A DNA stretch of 64,000 nt from Methanovulcanius yangii (GCF_018687785.1 NZ_LTBL01000001.1:1045780-1109779), one strand, 5' to 3'. Counted from the stretch's first letter, positions 45,642-55,621 are shown. Numbers and translations are program-made. The notes: a model not told the origin generated them from the sequence alone.

Positions 45642-46841
45642 ATGGAAAAAGAGCCGGGAATGGTGGCGGCATCCCTTCTTGCCCTCGTCTGCATCATCAT
45701 TGCCCCCTTTATTACTCCTGCATGGCTTCTTTCCCTCTTTGTCATCCTCATATGCGCACTTCTCTTTCTGGTTAAAAAATCCTTATACACGTCTTTTTCC
45801 ATCGCGGTCATCGCCGCCCTCTACGGCATCGGCGTCATTCCCCTTGTGGTCTTTTCCACCACCTTTGCGATCATCATACTCGGTGAGGCCGCATACCGGA
45901 TAGGCGGACGGAATCATGCCGGATACATCCCGTTCACGGTGGTTGCAACCGCGAGCGCTTTTCTGGTCATGCTGTATTCCGGCTACAACGAGCCCCTCGT
46001 TGCCATCACCGGCGTCGTTGTGGCACTGATCCTCCATTCGGCACTCGGGGAGAGAAATGACAAGGTATTCATCGAGACGCTGGGGGTTGCAATGACGATG
46101 CTCCTCTTCTACGAGATCGACTTCACCGTCGACTTCACGCTGCTCGCAACGGCGGTCGTCATTGCCTTTGCATTCGGGTACTTCTCGTACAGGATGAAGG
46201 CAGCGGATCTCCCCGGCATATTTGCCGCAATACTTCTCGGCATCCTCCTCATCGTCTTCGCCGACGTCACATGGTTTCTGGTGATGCTTGCCTTCTTCAT
46301 CATGGGGTCTGCGATGACCAGGTACCGGTATGACGCCAAGACGAAGATGGGCGTGGCAGAGGGTCATGGCGGCGTCCGGGGATACTTCAATGTATTTGCA
46401 AACGGCCTTGCAGGTGTCGCTGCGGCAGTCCTCTTCGGCATCACCGGTGACCCTGCCTATACTGCATTTTATCTCGGCAGCGTCGGGTGTGCAACGGCCG
46501 ACACCCTTGCAAGCGAGGTGGGCGTCACCGGCGGCACCCCACGCCTGATCACGACACTCAGACAGGTCCCCTGCGGCACCAACGGTGGGGTGACACTCAA
46601 GGGAGAGGTGGCAGGGACGGCCGGAGCCTTCATCCTCGGCGTTATCGCCTACCTGCTGGGCGTCGCCGACGTCACTCTCCTTGTCATCACCACGCTGGGA
46701 GGATTTGTCGGGACAAACATCGACAGCCTGATAGGCGCCCTCTGGGAAAACAAGGGAATCTTCGGCAATGCAGGAACCAACTTCCTGGCAACACTTCTGG
46801 CAGGCCTCTTCGCAATGGGCGTCTATATCCTGCTGGTCTGA
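45642..46841 (+). CDS. DUF92 family membrane protein
   Basis: 399-residue polytopic membrane protein with about ten to twelve membrane segments, of the DUF92 family, which is related to phytol and dolichol kinases of the CTP-type. The conserved end is present: CATADTLASEVG, PRLITTLRQVPCGTNGGVT and NIDSLIGALWENKG, so a prenol-kinase-like activity on archaeal isoprenoids is possible. ATG 45642 is preferred as the first membrane helix follows; an ATG at 45549 would add 31 polar residues. Divergent from valS. Confidence 0.85.
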   Translation: MEKEPGMVAASLLALVCIIIAPFITPAWLLSLFVILICALLFLVKKSLYTSFSIAVIAALYGIGVIPLVVFSTTFAIIILGEAAYRIGGRNHAGYIPFTVVATASAFLVMLYSGYNEPLVAITGVVVALILHSALGERNDKVFIETLGVAMTMLLFYEIDFTVDFTLLATAVVIAFAFGYFSYRMKAADLPGIFAAILLGILLIVFADVTWFLVMLAFFIMGSAMTRYRYDAKTKMGVAEGHGGVRGYFNVFANGLAGVAAAVLFGITGDPAYTAFYLGSVGCATADTLASEVGVTGGTPRLITTLRQVPCGTNGGVTLKGEVAGTAGAFILGVIAYLLGVADVTLLVITTLGGFVGTNIDSLIGALWENKGIFGNAGTNFLATLLAGLFAMGVYILLV

Positions 46842-46850
46842 AAAAAAGAA

Positions 46851-47699
46851 TCAGGAATATTTGTACCAGCGTCCCTTTTCGTCATAGACGCCCTGTTCCT
46901 GAGACGGACCGGGCAGTACCAGCCCTTCTGCAAATTGTTGGTAAAACGCCGCCTTAAAAGGTATGAATACCGCAGTAAAGAGACCCACACCAAAGGCATA
47001 GATGATGGTAAACCAGAAGAGCGCCTCTTCCCCGATGAGTGCCTCCTGCTCTTCGGGAGTCATATTCAGGACCTCACTCGTTGTCAGCGTCTCATCGAAG
47101 CTCATGGAGCCCGCAAGAAACACAGAACCGATGATGAGAAGTCCGAAGATGATGACGACCCCCAGGAGGACGCTTACCATGATGAATTTGAACACTTCGA
47201 ACGGTCGCGCAAGTACGACCTGCGCACTCCGCGAGAGTGAGGCAAAGAGCTTCAGATCCCCGAAGACCGCCGCCGTATCATACAGGAAGAAGAAGAATGC
47301 GAGCGGTACAGCCACCCAGAAAAATCCGAAGGCGCCAAATTCAGGATCCGCTCCTCCCGTTACCATGCCAAGGACGGTCATCACGATAAATCCGGATACC
47401 AGTGCAAGAACCGCGATGAATATCCCCGGCAGCAGCACCCGGAAATAATGGTTCCTCCCTTCCCTGAAGTACGCACCGAGAGAGCCGTCTCCTTCCCGGA
47501 TGACCCCGAGGCTGGCAGCGACAAAGAAGGGGAGCAGAAGCGCCCCGAAGAATGCCGCAGCTTCTCCGTACCAGATCAACCCGCTGTACATGAAGTATTC
47601 CGTGAGCACCAGAGGTATTCCCGCTGCCAGCCCGGCAAGCAGGATCACCGGATAGCGCCGGATAGACTGGAACCCACCCCTGAGAGACTGAAATGCCAT
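46851..47699 (-). CDS. DUF4013-like polytopic membrane protein
   Basis: 282 residues with about six membrane segments. Amphipathic start MAFQSLRGGFQSIRRYPVI, then repeated LLLPFF / VFFIPFKAAFYQQF-type blocks. It looks like the DUF4013 and glycerophosphodiesterase-associated membrane families; function unknown. Convergent with the DUF92 gene and 11 bases downstream of the pyruvate-kinase-like gene on the same strand, so it is probably co-transcribed with the latter. Confidence 0.75.
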   Translation of the reverse strand: MAFQSLRGGFQSIRRYPVILLAGLAAGIPLVLTEYFMYSGLIWYGEAAAFFGALLLPFFVAASLGVIREGDGSLGAYFREGRNHYFRVLLPGIFIAVLALVSGFIVMTVLGMVTGGADPEFGAFGFFWVAVPLAFFFFLYDTAAVFGDLKLFASLSRSAQVVLARPFEVFKFIMVSVLLGVVIIFGLLIIGSVFLAGSMSFDETLTTSEVLNMTPEEQEALIGEEALFWFTIIYAFGVGLFTAVFIPFKAAFYQQFAEGLVLPGPSQEQGVYDEKGRWYKYS

Positions 47700-47710
47700 T
47701 ATATTCGCCG

Positions 47711-48301
47711 TTATCTGTTGCGCGGCATCGCGACGATTTCGCGTACCTGAAGGCTGAAATACGATGCGGTGTGGGCCGGCAGTATGACGCAGACCGTATC
47801 GGCGCCCTGAGCGGTCCCCCCGACGGCAATGATCTCATCGGTGACGGGGATTTTTCCCTGGTCAGTCGCGATGAGTGTGCACTCCACGGCGACTTTGAGG
47901 CCGATCGCAACGGTCCGTCGCAGGGCCTCTGCGATGGCATCCGAACGTGACCCGCCACCTATCTTGGGATTTGCAGAGATGGCACGCTCAAGACCGGAGA
48001 GAACATGGGTTCCGGTGACGATCTCCGCGCCACGTTCCCGGAGCCAGGATTCGTTTTCGGCGTCGAATTCCCACACACCCGGTTCCCGAAAGCCCACCAC
48101 ATGCGTGACCACGACGAGCGAGAGCCCGGTCCCTTCCATCTCCTCCATAAAAATGCGGGCGGTGGACCCTGTTGTGCTTGCCACGACGATGGTTCCTATC
48201 CCCAAGTCCCGCGCCCGTTGCACCGCAATCCGTGCTGCGTCACGGGAGTTCTCCTTTCCGGGATTCTCAAAATAATATGTCGTCTTTTCCGTGAAGCTCA
48301 T
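47711..48301 (-). CDS. Stand-alone pyruvate kinase C-terminal-domain protein
   Basis: 196 residues matching the alpha/beta C-terminal (regulatory) domain of pyruvate kinase without the catalytic barrel: NSRDAARIAVQRARDLGIGTIVVAS, GSTARIFMEEM and VTHVVGF. Such single-domain proteins occur widely in archaea; the role is unknown and no kinase activity should be assumed. ATG 48301 gives MSFTEKTTYYFENPG; another ATG six codons upstream (48319) is possible. Divergent from ychF. Confidence 0.85.
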   Translation of the reverse strand: MSFTEKTTYYFENPGKENSRDAARIAVQRARDLGIGTIVVASTTGSTARIFMEEMEGTGLSLVVVTHVVGFREPGVWEFDAENESWLRERGAEIVTGTHVLSGLERAISANPKIGGGSRSDAIAEALRRTVAIGLKVAVECTLIATDQGKIPVTDEIIAVGGTAQGADTVCVILPAHTASYFSLQVREIVAMPRNR

Positions 48302-48432
48302 GATAACGTTTTTGTGCATCCTCTCATTTATACTGTCTTACGCAAATGCAGGAACCCCCCTGCAGATCGAGGAACCAGCCGGACGGAATGGTCCGGCACC
48401 CCCGATCCATTCTGAATATTGGAGGATACCAG

Positions 48433-49602
48433 ATGATTACGATTGCAATTGCAGGAAAGCCAAACTGCGGAAAATCAACATTTTTTACCGCTGCGACCCT
48501 CGCCCATGCGGAGATTGCCAACTATCCGTTCACGACCATCGATGCAAACCACGGTGTCGCATATCTCCGGACGCCATGCCCCTGCCAGGAGCTTGGAGTT
48601 CCATGCACGATGTGCACGGGGGGAGTACGGTTCATTCCCGTCGAACTGATCGATGTCGCAGGGCTCGTCCCGGAAGCCCACATGGGAAAGGGACTGGGCA
48701 ACCAGTTCCTCGACCACCTGCGGGAGGCCGACGCCATCATCCATATCATCGACGGCAGCGGGTCGACCGATGCGGAAGGCAACCCGGTGGACGCCGGTTC
48801 CCACGACCCGCGAAGCGATATCGGTTTTATTGAACGGGAGATGGCGATGTGGATCTATGGCATCCTTGCCAAGAACTGGGCGAAGATGCAGCGCTCGACG
48901 CAGCAGAAGACCTTTAACATCATCGATGCCGTCGCCGAGAACCTTGCCGGCCTCAAGATCACCCACGAACAGGTCCGGGATGCCGAACGGGGAGCAGGCA
49001 TCAACCTGAAGTCCTGCACCGACGACGAACTCATCGCCTTCTGCGACATCCTTGTCCGCATGAGCAAGCCGATGGTCGTCGTCGCGAACAAGGTGGACCA
49101 GTCCACCGGGGAGATTCTCGCGGGTCTGAAAGAGACGGACATCTCCTTCGCCACGGCCGCAGGCGAACTGGCCTTGCGAAAAGCAGTCGAGGGAGGCTTC
49201 ATCACCTATCTCCCCGGCGACCCGACATTTGCCGTCGCGGACGGCGTCACTCTCACCGATGCCCAGAAACGGGGACTGGGGGCGATCGCCCAGGCCATGG
49301 AGATCATCGGCGGGACCGGCGTACAGCAGGCAATCAACGGGGTGGTCTTCGATCTGCTGGACATGATCGTGGTCTATCCCGTCGAGGACGAGAACAAATT
49401 CTGCGACGGCAAAGGGAGAGTGCTCCCCGATGCCTTCCTGATGAAGCGCGGGGCAACGCCACACGATATGGCATATCAGGTGCACAGCGATATCGGAGAC
49501 GGGTTCCTGTATGCGGTGGATGCAAAGACAAAAATGCGGATAAAAGAGACGCATGAGCTCAAACACGGCGATGTCATCAAGATCGTCTCGACGAAAAAAT
49601 AA
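48433..49602 (+). CDS. ychF: YchF/Obg-like redox-regulated NTPase
   Basis: 389-residue OBG-family ATPase/GTPase. G1 GKPNCGKST at residues 8-16, G3 DVAGLV, G4 VANKVD, and a C-terminal TGS domain (GATPHDMAYQVHSDIGDGF). The Cys-rich stretch CPCQELGVPCTMC near residue 44-57 is typical of the archaeal branch and may bind metal. Start ATG 48433 follows a strong GGAGGATACCAG site. Thought to act on ribosomes; partners are not shown here. Confidence 0.93.
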   Translation: MITIAIAGKPNCGKSTFFTAATLAHAEIANYPFTTIDANHGVAYLRTPCPCQELGVPCTMCTGGVRFIPVELIDVAGLVPEAHMGKGLGNQFLDHLREADAIIHIIDGSGSTDAEGNPVDAGSHDPRSDIGFIEREMAMWIYGILAKNWAKMQRSTQQKTFNIIDAVAENLAGLKITHEQVRDAERGAGINLKSCTDDELIAFCDILVRMSKPMVVVANKVDQSTGEILAGLKETDISFATAAGELALRKAVEGGFITYLPGDPTFAVADGVTLTDAQKRGLGAIAQAMEIIGGTGVQQAINGVVFDLLDMIVVYPVEDENKFCDGKGRVLPDAFLMKRGATPHDMAYQVHSDIGDGFLYAVDAKTKMRIKETHELKHGDVIKIVSTKK

Positions 49603-49665
49603 CCCGGCCCTCGCCGGGGACAGACACAAACTATTTTTAGGTTGAATAAGAACACCTTTTGTACC

Positions 49666-49986
49666 ATGGGTGGAGAGATCTATCAGGCCCAGATTCTCAG
49701 GAATTTCTTTGAGACGATCACCGGGACTGACCGGAACCTGACGCGAATCTACATGTGTGTCATCACCACGGCAAAGTTGCGGATGGAGCCACCCGAAACC
49801 CTGTCACATCTCGTCGACCAGATGCGCAAATCCAAGCAGAAGAAAGAGCTCTCGGTCGACATCATCGATTATATGTGCCAGGCGGCGATTGATATCGATA
49901 TGCACTCGGTCATGACGGCGTTCGGCGTGCAGGACGTCGCGCAGATGTCTGAAGACATCATCGGGGTCAGCCTCGATTCCCTCTGA
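49666..49986 (+). CDS. Small helical hypothetical protein
   Basis: 106 residues, helical, no membrane segment; ends MSEDIIGVSLDSL. No family recognised. ATG 49666 has no ribosome-binding site but CTATTTTTAGG lies about 28 bases upstream, so a leaderless mRNA is likely. A TTG at 49642 would lengthen it by eight residues. Follows ychF by 63 bases and converges with the MATE gene. Confidence 0.6.
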   Translation: MGGEIYQAQILRNFFETITGTDRNLTRIYMCVITTAKLRMEPPETLSHLVDQMRKSKQKKELSVDIIDYMCQAAIDIDMHSVMTAFGVQDVAQMSEDIIGVSLDSL

Positions 49987-50008
49987 TAATATTCTATTCT
50001 CCGGCTCT

Positions 50009-51352
50009 TCAGATAGACGTCTCTTTCCACTTCCCGGTCTGAAACATCAGGTACAGGGCGACGAGCTGCACCAGGAGACCTACGACCATTGCATACCATA
50101 CCCCGCGAATGCCGGTCCCGGTCACGTCCGGCAGGAGGATGGCGAGAGGTATCTGGACGATAAAATACGAGATAATCCCGGCATACATTGGTTTTTTTGT
50201 GTCCCCTGCTCCGTTGAGGGCAAACGAGAGGACGAGGGCGGCGGCAAGGAAGACATAAAACGGGCTTACGACCTGCACATAAGACAGGGCGATGGACTCC
50301 GACATACCGCTCGGATCAAAGAATCCAACCAGGCTCGCGCCGAAGACGAGAAAGAATGCCGTCATTGCGACCATAAACGCCCCATAGATGGCCGTTGCCG
50401 TCCAGACCGACTGTTCTGCACGGGCGGGATCTCCTGCCCCGAGATTCTGCCCCACCATGACCGCCGCGGCGGTCGCAATGCCGAATCCCGGCATCAGCAC
50501 CATGGTCTCCAGCCGGTTGACGATGCCGTAGGCGGAGAGGGCATAGGTCCCATAGGCGGTAACGATGGTGAACATGATGAGGAACGTGACGCTGCGTATT
50601 CCCGACTGGACCATATTGGGAATGGCCACCTTCAGGATCCTGCGGATCAGCGGCGGATCAATATGCAGGTGCCGGGTAAATCCCATCTGTGCGTTCAGGG
50701 GTGAGAGAAGGGCGATTCCCGTGCAAAGCCCGATGGTGCGGGTCAAAACCGTTGCCATGGCTGCGCCCGCCACCCCCATCGCCGGCAACCCGAACCAGCC
50801 GAAGATGAAGACGGGATTGAGAATGATATTGAGGATGTTGATGATAGCGATGATGATGAGGGGCGTCGTTGAGTCCCCGATGCTCTGGAAGAAGGTGGCA
50901 ATGATCCAGAACTCGACAAGGGCTGCAATGCCAAGCGAGAGGATGGTGAGATACGCCGACCCCTCGGCCGCAACCATCGCGTCCGCACCGAGGAGAAGGA
51001 GGATATCCTCCGTCCAGAGGACGCCGACGATGGATATCAGAACAGAGAAGACAAATCCAATGGCAAGCGACTGCACGAGGACACGCCCGGCATCTTCATA
51101 ATCCCCTTTCCCGTAGTACCGGGACACAAATGCGGTCGTTCCGCCGTTGAGGCCGATGACGACCGTCATCAGCACGAAGATGACGGTGAGGGAGAGGGCG
51201 ACACCCGCAATCGCCTCGGGACTCAGGCGCCCGACGAAGAAGAGGTCCGCCACCTCGACGAGACCCTGCAGTATATTGCCGACGATGATTGGGGCTGCGA
51301 CCGCCATCAGGCCGCGGGGAATGCTCCCCTCGGTGAGGTTGACCTGCTTCAT
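50009..51352 (-). CDS. MATE family efflux transporter
   Basis: 447-residue, twelve-helix exporter (MatE domains) driven by Na+ or H+ gradients. Family blocks include GSIPRGLMAVAAPIIVGNILQ-like start, YYGKGDYEDAGRVLVQSLA and the half-repeat QNLGAGDPARAEQS. Substrate unknown. It lies 46 bases after the coiled-coil gene on the same strand, so it may belong to the larB-nadM operon. Confidence 0.92.
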   Translation of the reverse strand: MKQVNLTEGSIPRGLMAVAAPIIVGNILQGLVEVADLFFVGRLSPEAIAGVALSLTVIFVLMTVVIGLNGGTTAFVSRYYGKGDYEDAGRVLVQSLAIGFVFSVLISIVGVLWTEDILLLLGADAMVAAEGSAYLTILSLGIAALVEFWIIATFFQSIGDSTTPLIIIAIINILNIILNPVFIFGWFGLPAMGVAGAAMATVLTRTIGLCTGIALLSPLNAQMGFTRHLHIDPPLIRRILKVAIPNMVQSGIRSVTFLIMFTIVTAYGTYALSAYGIVNRLETMVLMPGFGIATAAAVMVGQNLGAGDPARAEQSVWTATAIYGAFMVAMTAFFLVFGASLVGFFDPSGMSESIALSYVQVVSPFYVFLAAALVLSFALNGAGDTKKPMYAGIISYFIVQIPLAILLPDVTGTGIRGVWYAMVVGLLVQLVALYLMFQTGKWKETSI

Positions 51353-51398
51353 GAACGTGACTCAAAAGATGGAGAGCAGGAGATATAGAACTATACCC

Positions 51399-52700
51399 CT
51401 ACGAACCGGACGGGAAGGGGACGGAAACGTTGACACCCCCACCACGGATGGCCGTCAGGCGTGCACCGAGGTCTTCCACGCTTGCGGGGATCTCCTTTGT
51501 CAGGGCGTCCATCTTCCCCTTTGCTTCGCCAAGAAGCTTCTCATCCAGTTCCCTGCGCACCTCGACGACATGAAGCGCCTTCTCGGCATCGTCAATCCGC
51601 CGGTAGATGGTGAAGGTGGACAGTTCAGCCCTGAGATCCTGTATCTTTGCGGCATTGTCGGCCCACCGCCTCCAGAGATCCGTCAGGGGGGAGATGAAGG
51701 CATCGGGCCCTGCAAAGAGGTCTTCCTCATCCCGGTTCTTGATGATCCCCTCATGCCTCCCCATGAGCGCCTGCAGGGCAGGATACAGCACCAGATACTG
51801 TGTTTCTATTCCCTGCAGGTCAATAGCATCGAGACTTGTGAGGGAGGCCTGAAATGACCCGATGGATTTTCCGGTTCCGGCATCCCCCTCACTCTCCGCG
51901 GCATGGGCAGCCTTCCTGAATACGTTGGCAGACCGGGAACGGAACTGTTCAAACTCTGCCTTCATGCCCTTTTCCTTCTTCTCAAGGTTGTTCATCTCGG
52001 TAGAGAGCGCATCGGCAGCGCCCTTCTCCTCCACCTTCATCAGCCCGGCAAGAGTCTCACGTGCCCCGGCAAGGTCGGCATCTTCACGCACGATGAGAAC
52101 GTTGAGTTCGGCTTCATTCTTCTCCATGAGCCGGAACTCTGCGATATCCGCTTCGATTGCCGCGGCGACCTCCCGGGCGGCCTCGATCGCATCCATCTCC
52201 GCACGGGCGGGGCCGAGTCGTTTCCCCAGCGCATTGACATCCCGTCCTATAATATCAAGCGATGCACGGATCTCCTTCATCTCCTTTGGAAAGACCGTCG
52301 CGATATACCGCCCTGGCCCCTTCATGTTCTTGGCGGTTCCGGCAATGATGTCGACACAGTCGTCATAATACTCTCCCGGCACCGTTGAGAGCCGGACATC
52401 AAGGGTCTTTTCCATCGCCGTGACAAACCGGGGGATGCCCTGCTCAACCACCCGGCGCAGCTTCGGACTCAACACCTGATCGGCCGGCGGCTGGAGCCGG
52501 GAGAGGCCCTCCACCTGCACCTTGAGAATTTCGATGGCGCCCTCCGCCCGCTCCCGCGATGCAAGAACCATGTCGTCGAGGTCGCCGTGAATCTCCTTCT
52601 CCCGTGCGTCCAGCCAGGCGGGAACTTCTGTGAGTGTCAGCTCGATGGCGTGCGGCTCTTCCTCTTTTCTGCCGAATATCGATTTCAGGAATCCTGCCAT
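51399..52700 (-). CDS. Large coiled-coil protein of unknown function
   Basis: 433 residues, nearly all helix with long charged heptad-like stretches (REVAAAIEADIAEFRLMEKN, LEKKEKGMKAEFEQFRS) and no membrane segment. The short N-terminus MAGFLKSIFGRKEEEP resembles the amphipathic start of membrane-associated scaffold proteins. No family recognised. It follows nadM by 18 bases and is probably co-transcribed with larB, nadM and the MATE gene. Confidence 0.75.
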   Translation of the reverse strand: MAGFLKSIFGRKEEEPHAIELTLTEVPAWLDAREKEIHGDLDDMVLASRERAEGAIEILKVQVEGLSRLQPPADQVLSPKLRRVVEQGIPRFVTAMEKTLDVRLSTVPGEYYDDCVDIIAGTAKNMKGPGRYIATVFPKEMKEIRASLDIIGRDVNALGKRLGPARAEMDAIEAAREVAAAIEADIAEFRLMEKNEAELNVLIVREDADLAGARETLAGLMKVEEKGAADALSTEMNNLEKKEKGMKAEFEQFRSRSANVFRKAAHAAESEGDAGTGKSIGSFQASLTSLDAIDLQGIETQYLVLYPALQALMGRHEGIIKNRDEEDLFAGPDAFISPLTDLWRRWADNAAKIQDLRAELSTFTIYRRIDDAEKALHVVEVRRELDEKLLGEAKGKMDALTKEIPASVEDLGARLTAIRGGGVNVSVPFPSGS

Positions 52701-52718
52701 AGTGTTCCCTCTCTCCTT

Positions 52719-53228
52719 TTAGTCGGTTTTTGCTATCTGCTGCAGGCGTGCAACACCATCGATCTCATCGATGATCTCTGCAACGACCGGGGGAATCAGC
52801 TCTTCCCAACGTTCACCGGCAAGCATTCGCCGCCGGATCTCCGTACCGCTGAGGTTATGCCGTTCGAGCATCGCCGGGGAGATGACATCGATGCCCTGCT
52901 CCTTAAAGAGCCGGACGACGAGCGGGTTGGAGGAGAAGACATGCTCGAAGGGGGGCGAAATGGACCGCACATGGGCAACCCAGAGGGCATTTCTCTGAAT
53001 GTCCTCGATGGGGATGACATAATACGGGCACCCGAGGTCTTCGAGGGCACGGGTGATCATCATTACCCGTTCACCGGCAGTGAAGGGATTGTTCACCGTA
53101 TGGCTGAACTGGGCGCTTCCCACCCCTATGACGATCTCATCGACGTCCTCTGCTATCCGCTCCAGTACCGACTGGTGACCGTTATGATACGGTTGAAACC
53201 GCCCGATGTAAAAACCCCTGTTTTTCAT
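52719..53228 (-). CDS. nadM: Archaeal nicotinamide-mononucleotide adenylyltransferase
   Basis: 169-residue enzyme making NAD from NMN and ATP. Nucleotidyltransferase motifs: [10 protein letters not shown] near the start and SGTEIRRRM (ISxTxxR-type) near the C-terminus, as in archaeal NadM. It overlaps larB by four bases. Since LarB uses nicotinic acid adenine dinucleotide, a product of this enzyme class, the pairing makes biochemical sense. Confidence 0.95.
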   Translation of the reverse strand: MKNRGFYIGRFQPYHNGHQSVLERIAEDVDEIVIGVGSAQFSHTVNNPFTAGERVMMITRALEDLGCPYYVIPIEDIQRNALWVAHVRSISPPFEHVFSSNPLVVRLFKEQGIDVISPAMLERHNLSGTEIRRRMLAGERWEELIPPVVAEIIDEIDGVARLQQIAKTD

Positions 53229-54001
53229 TGTTTACTGCTCCCTCGTGCAATCTGTGCGGCAAAGGCACCAGCGGTGAATCCCGCATCGATATTGACGACG
53301 GCGATGACGGCACAGGACTGGAGCATGCTTGCAAGGGCCGCCTCGCCCTGCCCCATATACCCGTAGCCGGTACTGACGGGGACGCCGATGACCGGCCGGT
53401 CCACGAGACCTGCCACCACGGTGGGGAGGGTGCCTTCCCTTCCCGCAACGACGATGTAGACATCAGCATCCTGCACCCTTCCCAGTGCCGGGAAGAGGCG
53501 GTGGATGCCGGCGGCGCCAACGTCATGGATCATGTGGACCGTGCATCCCATCTCCTCGGCGATGACGCGTGCTTCTTCTGCGACCGCGATATCCGACGTT
53601 CCCGCGGTGATGATGCCGACGACGCCGTGATTCTTTTCCGGAGGGGGTACCCGTGATGCGATGGCAATGCGGGCATTCCGGTTCTCTTCCACGGCGTATC
53701 CGTTCTCCCGTCCTGCCTCCCGGAGAGCGTCGAACCGTTCCGCGGCAACACGGGTGACGACACAACGCCCGCTCGTTTCGACCACCCTGTTCACTATGGA
53801 CACCAGATGTCCGACCTCTTTTCCCTCGGAGAGGACCACCTCCGGCATACCGCACCGAATGTGCCGTCCGGCATCAAAATGAGCAATTTCCCCGATCTCC
53901 TCAATCTCCATACCGTGAATGGCCATTTCCGCATCCCTGAGTGATATCTCACCGGATTGAAATGATTTCAGAATGTCGGAGAGGGTTGCATGGGGGTTCA
54001 T
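53225..54001 (-). CDS. larB: LarB: pyridinium carboxylase/hydrolase of nickel-pincer cofactor synthesis
   Basis: 258-residue protein of the PurE-like LarB family. LarB carboxylates nicotinic acid adenine dinucleotide and removes [19 protein letters not shown] and [18 protein letters not shown] form the PurE-like core; Cys230 (LQSCAV) corresponds to the Cys that forms the pyridine adduct in characterised LarB. No larA, larC or larE is in the window, so whether the full cofactor is made is unknown. It heads the minus-strand operon larB-nadM-coiled-coil. Confidence 0.93.
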   Translation of the reverse strand: MNPHATLSDILKSFQSGEISLRDAEMAIHGMEIEEIGEIAHFDAGRHIRCGMPEVVLSEGKEVGHLVSIVNRVVETSGRCVVTRVAAERFDALREAGRENGYAVEENRNARIAIASRVPPPEKNHGVVGIITAGTSDIAVAEEARVIAEEMGCTVHMIHDVGAAGIHRLFPALGRVQDADVYIVVAGREGTLPTVVAGLVDRPVIGVPVSTGYGYMGQGEAALASMLQSCAVIAVVNIDAGFTAGAFAAQIARGSSKQ

Positions 54002-54048
54002 GGCTGATAATAATCATATTAGTCTACGTTAAATAATTACGTATTGCC

Positions 54049-54369
54049 ATGGCGTCCACCTACCTTCTCTATGTCACAGTGTTCGGAGCACTGGTGATTG
54101 CCTATCTCTGGCTCAGGGATGCACGAATATTTTACCGGACCGGACTGCCGGGGTACCGCAAGGCTGCCTATATGGGAGTTCTCTATACCGCCCTCGGGCT
54201 GCTGGGAATCTATTTCGCCTATGCCCAGGCGGAATTTCTCGGCCTCGGCATCATCCTCCTCGCCCTCTATATCCAGGGCAGGGTGAAACGCGAAAAGGTG
54301 TTTGGGAAGAATACCCCCACGGTCGACCGGCTGCTGGGAACAGCAAATGCGCAACAGAAGAACAAGTGA
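54049..54369 (+). CDS. Small membrane protein
   Basis: 106 residues with a membrane segment at about 5-21, one at 40-60, and one at 63-75; basic C-terminal tail (RVKREKVFGKN). No family recognised. ATG 54049 follows AT-rich GTTAAATAATTACG with no ribosome-binding site, so the mRNA may be leaderless. Only 22 bases separate it from hisS, so it heads the hisS-top6B-top6A operon. Confidence 0.65.
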   Translation: MASTYLLYVTVFGALVIAYLWLRDARIFYRTGLPGYRKAAYMGVLYTALGLLGIYFAYAQAEFLGLGIILLALYIQGRVKREKVFGKNTPTVDRLLGTANAQQKNK

Positions 54370-54391
54370 GAGAATACAAGGGAGCACATCA

Positions 54392-55621
54392 ATGTTACAA
54401 AAACCCAGAGGTACACGAGATTTTTTACCGGACGAGATGGAATTCAGGCGGACGAAAGAGGCAGTCATGCGCCGGACCGCCCGCCACTGGGGATACCGGG
54501 AGATCTGCACCCCCACATTCGAACACCAGGAACTCTACACCCTCCGGTCGGGGCCGGGGATCGTGGGCGAGATGTATACCTTCCAGGACAAGGGAGGGCG
54601 TGAACTCGCACTGCGGCCCGAAGGAACGGCGGCGGTGCTGCGGATGTTCGTCAACGAAGCCAAGGTCCTCTCCCGTCCCATCCGGTGGTGCTACCTCTCG
54701 GACTGCTACCGCTACGAGCGTCCCCAGAAAGGCCGGTACCGCCAGTTCTGGCAGTTCGGCGCCGAGCTGATCGGTGCCGACACACCCGAGGGCGATGCAG
54801 AGGTCATCCTCCTTGCCGATGACATTCTGCGCTCCGCCGGGCTCGATTATGACCTGCATATCGGTCACCTCGCCCCGATGCGCCACATCCTCCGCGATCT
54901 CGCAGAGGATGTCCGCCGTGAGGTGATGGCGCTCCTCGACAAGAAGAACTACGAGGGGCTTGCCGCAGCACTTTCGGCGTGCAATAGGACTGAACTCGAA
55001 GAGCCGCTCACCGCCCTTCTGGAGGCACGGACACCCGAAGAGGCCTTTGCCATCTGCGGCGACGTGCCGGAGAAGGAGCGGATCGAGCGGATGGTTGAAA
55101 TCCTTAACTCACAGGGGCTTGCCTATACCCTCAACTTCGGCATCGTCCGCGGCCTCGACTACTATACCGGGATGGTCTTCGAAGGATTTGCCGCAAATCT
55201 CGGAGCAGAGAACCAGGTCATCGGCGGTGGGGCCTATCGGCTTGCCAAGCTCTTCGGCGGCGAGGATGTCGGGTCCTGCGGATTCGGTATCGGCTTTGAC
55301 CGGGTGCTGGTCGCCCTCGGGGACATCCCTCCGGCGGCGGACACCGTCGTTGCGGTTGTGCATACCCCCGAATCCCGGGGATACGCCTTCTCGGTGGCGA
55401 AGTCCTTCCGCGAGGCAGGCATCCGCACCGAACTCAATCTCCTGGACCGCGGCTTCGGCGGCCAGATGAAACACGCGGGCAAAACGGCCGATTATGCCGT
55501 GGTGGCAGGCGTCCGCGAGGCGGAATCGGGAACGGTGACGCTCAAGGCGCTGGCCACCGGAACCCAGAAGGAATGCAGCATTGGTGATGCCGTGGACGGG
55601 GTGACGACAGGTTGGCACTAG
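54392..55621 (+). CDS. hisS: Histidyl-tRNA synthetase
   Basis: 409-residue class II enzyme. Starts MLQKPRGTRDFLPDEM, motif 2 reads YRYERPQKGRYRQFWQFGAE, the His-specific block is LDYYTGMVFEG and motif 3 GFGIGFDRV. ATG 54392 has a GGGAG site upstream. Its 3' end overlaps the top6B start by ten bases. Confidence 0.96.
   Translation: MLQKPRGTRDFLPDEMEFRRTKEAVMRRTARHWGYREICTPTFEHQELYTLRSGPGIVGEMYTFQDKGGRELALRPEGTAAVLRMFVNEAKVLSRPIRWCYLSDCYRYERPQKGRYRQFWQFGAELIGADTPEGDAEVILLADDILRSAGLDYDLHIGHLAPMRHILRDLAEDVRREVMALLDKKNYEGLAAALSACNRTELEEPLTALLEARTPEEAFAICGDVPEKERIERMVEILNSQGLAYTLNFGIVRGLDYYTGMVFEGFAANLGAENQVIGGGAYRLAKLFGGEDVGSCGFGIGFDRVLVALGDIPPAADTVVAVVHTPESRGYAFSVAKSFREAGIRTELNLLDRGFGGQMKHAGKTADYAVVAGVREAESGTVTLKALATGTQKECSIGDAVDGVTTGWH

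Noticed and set aside
48475-49629. 384-codon open frame opposite ychF
   Set aside because: Shadow of the YchF gene, which has all G motifs and a strong ribosome-binding site.
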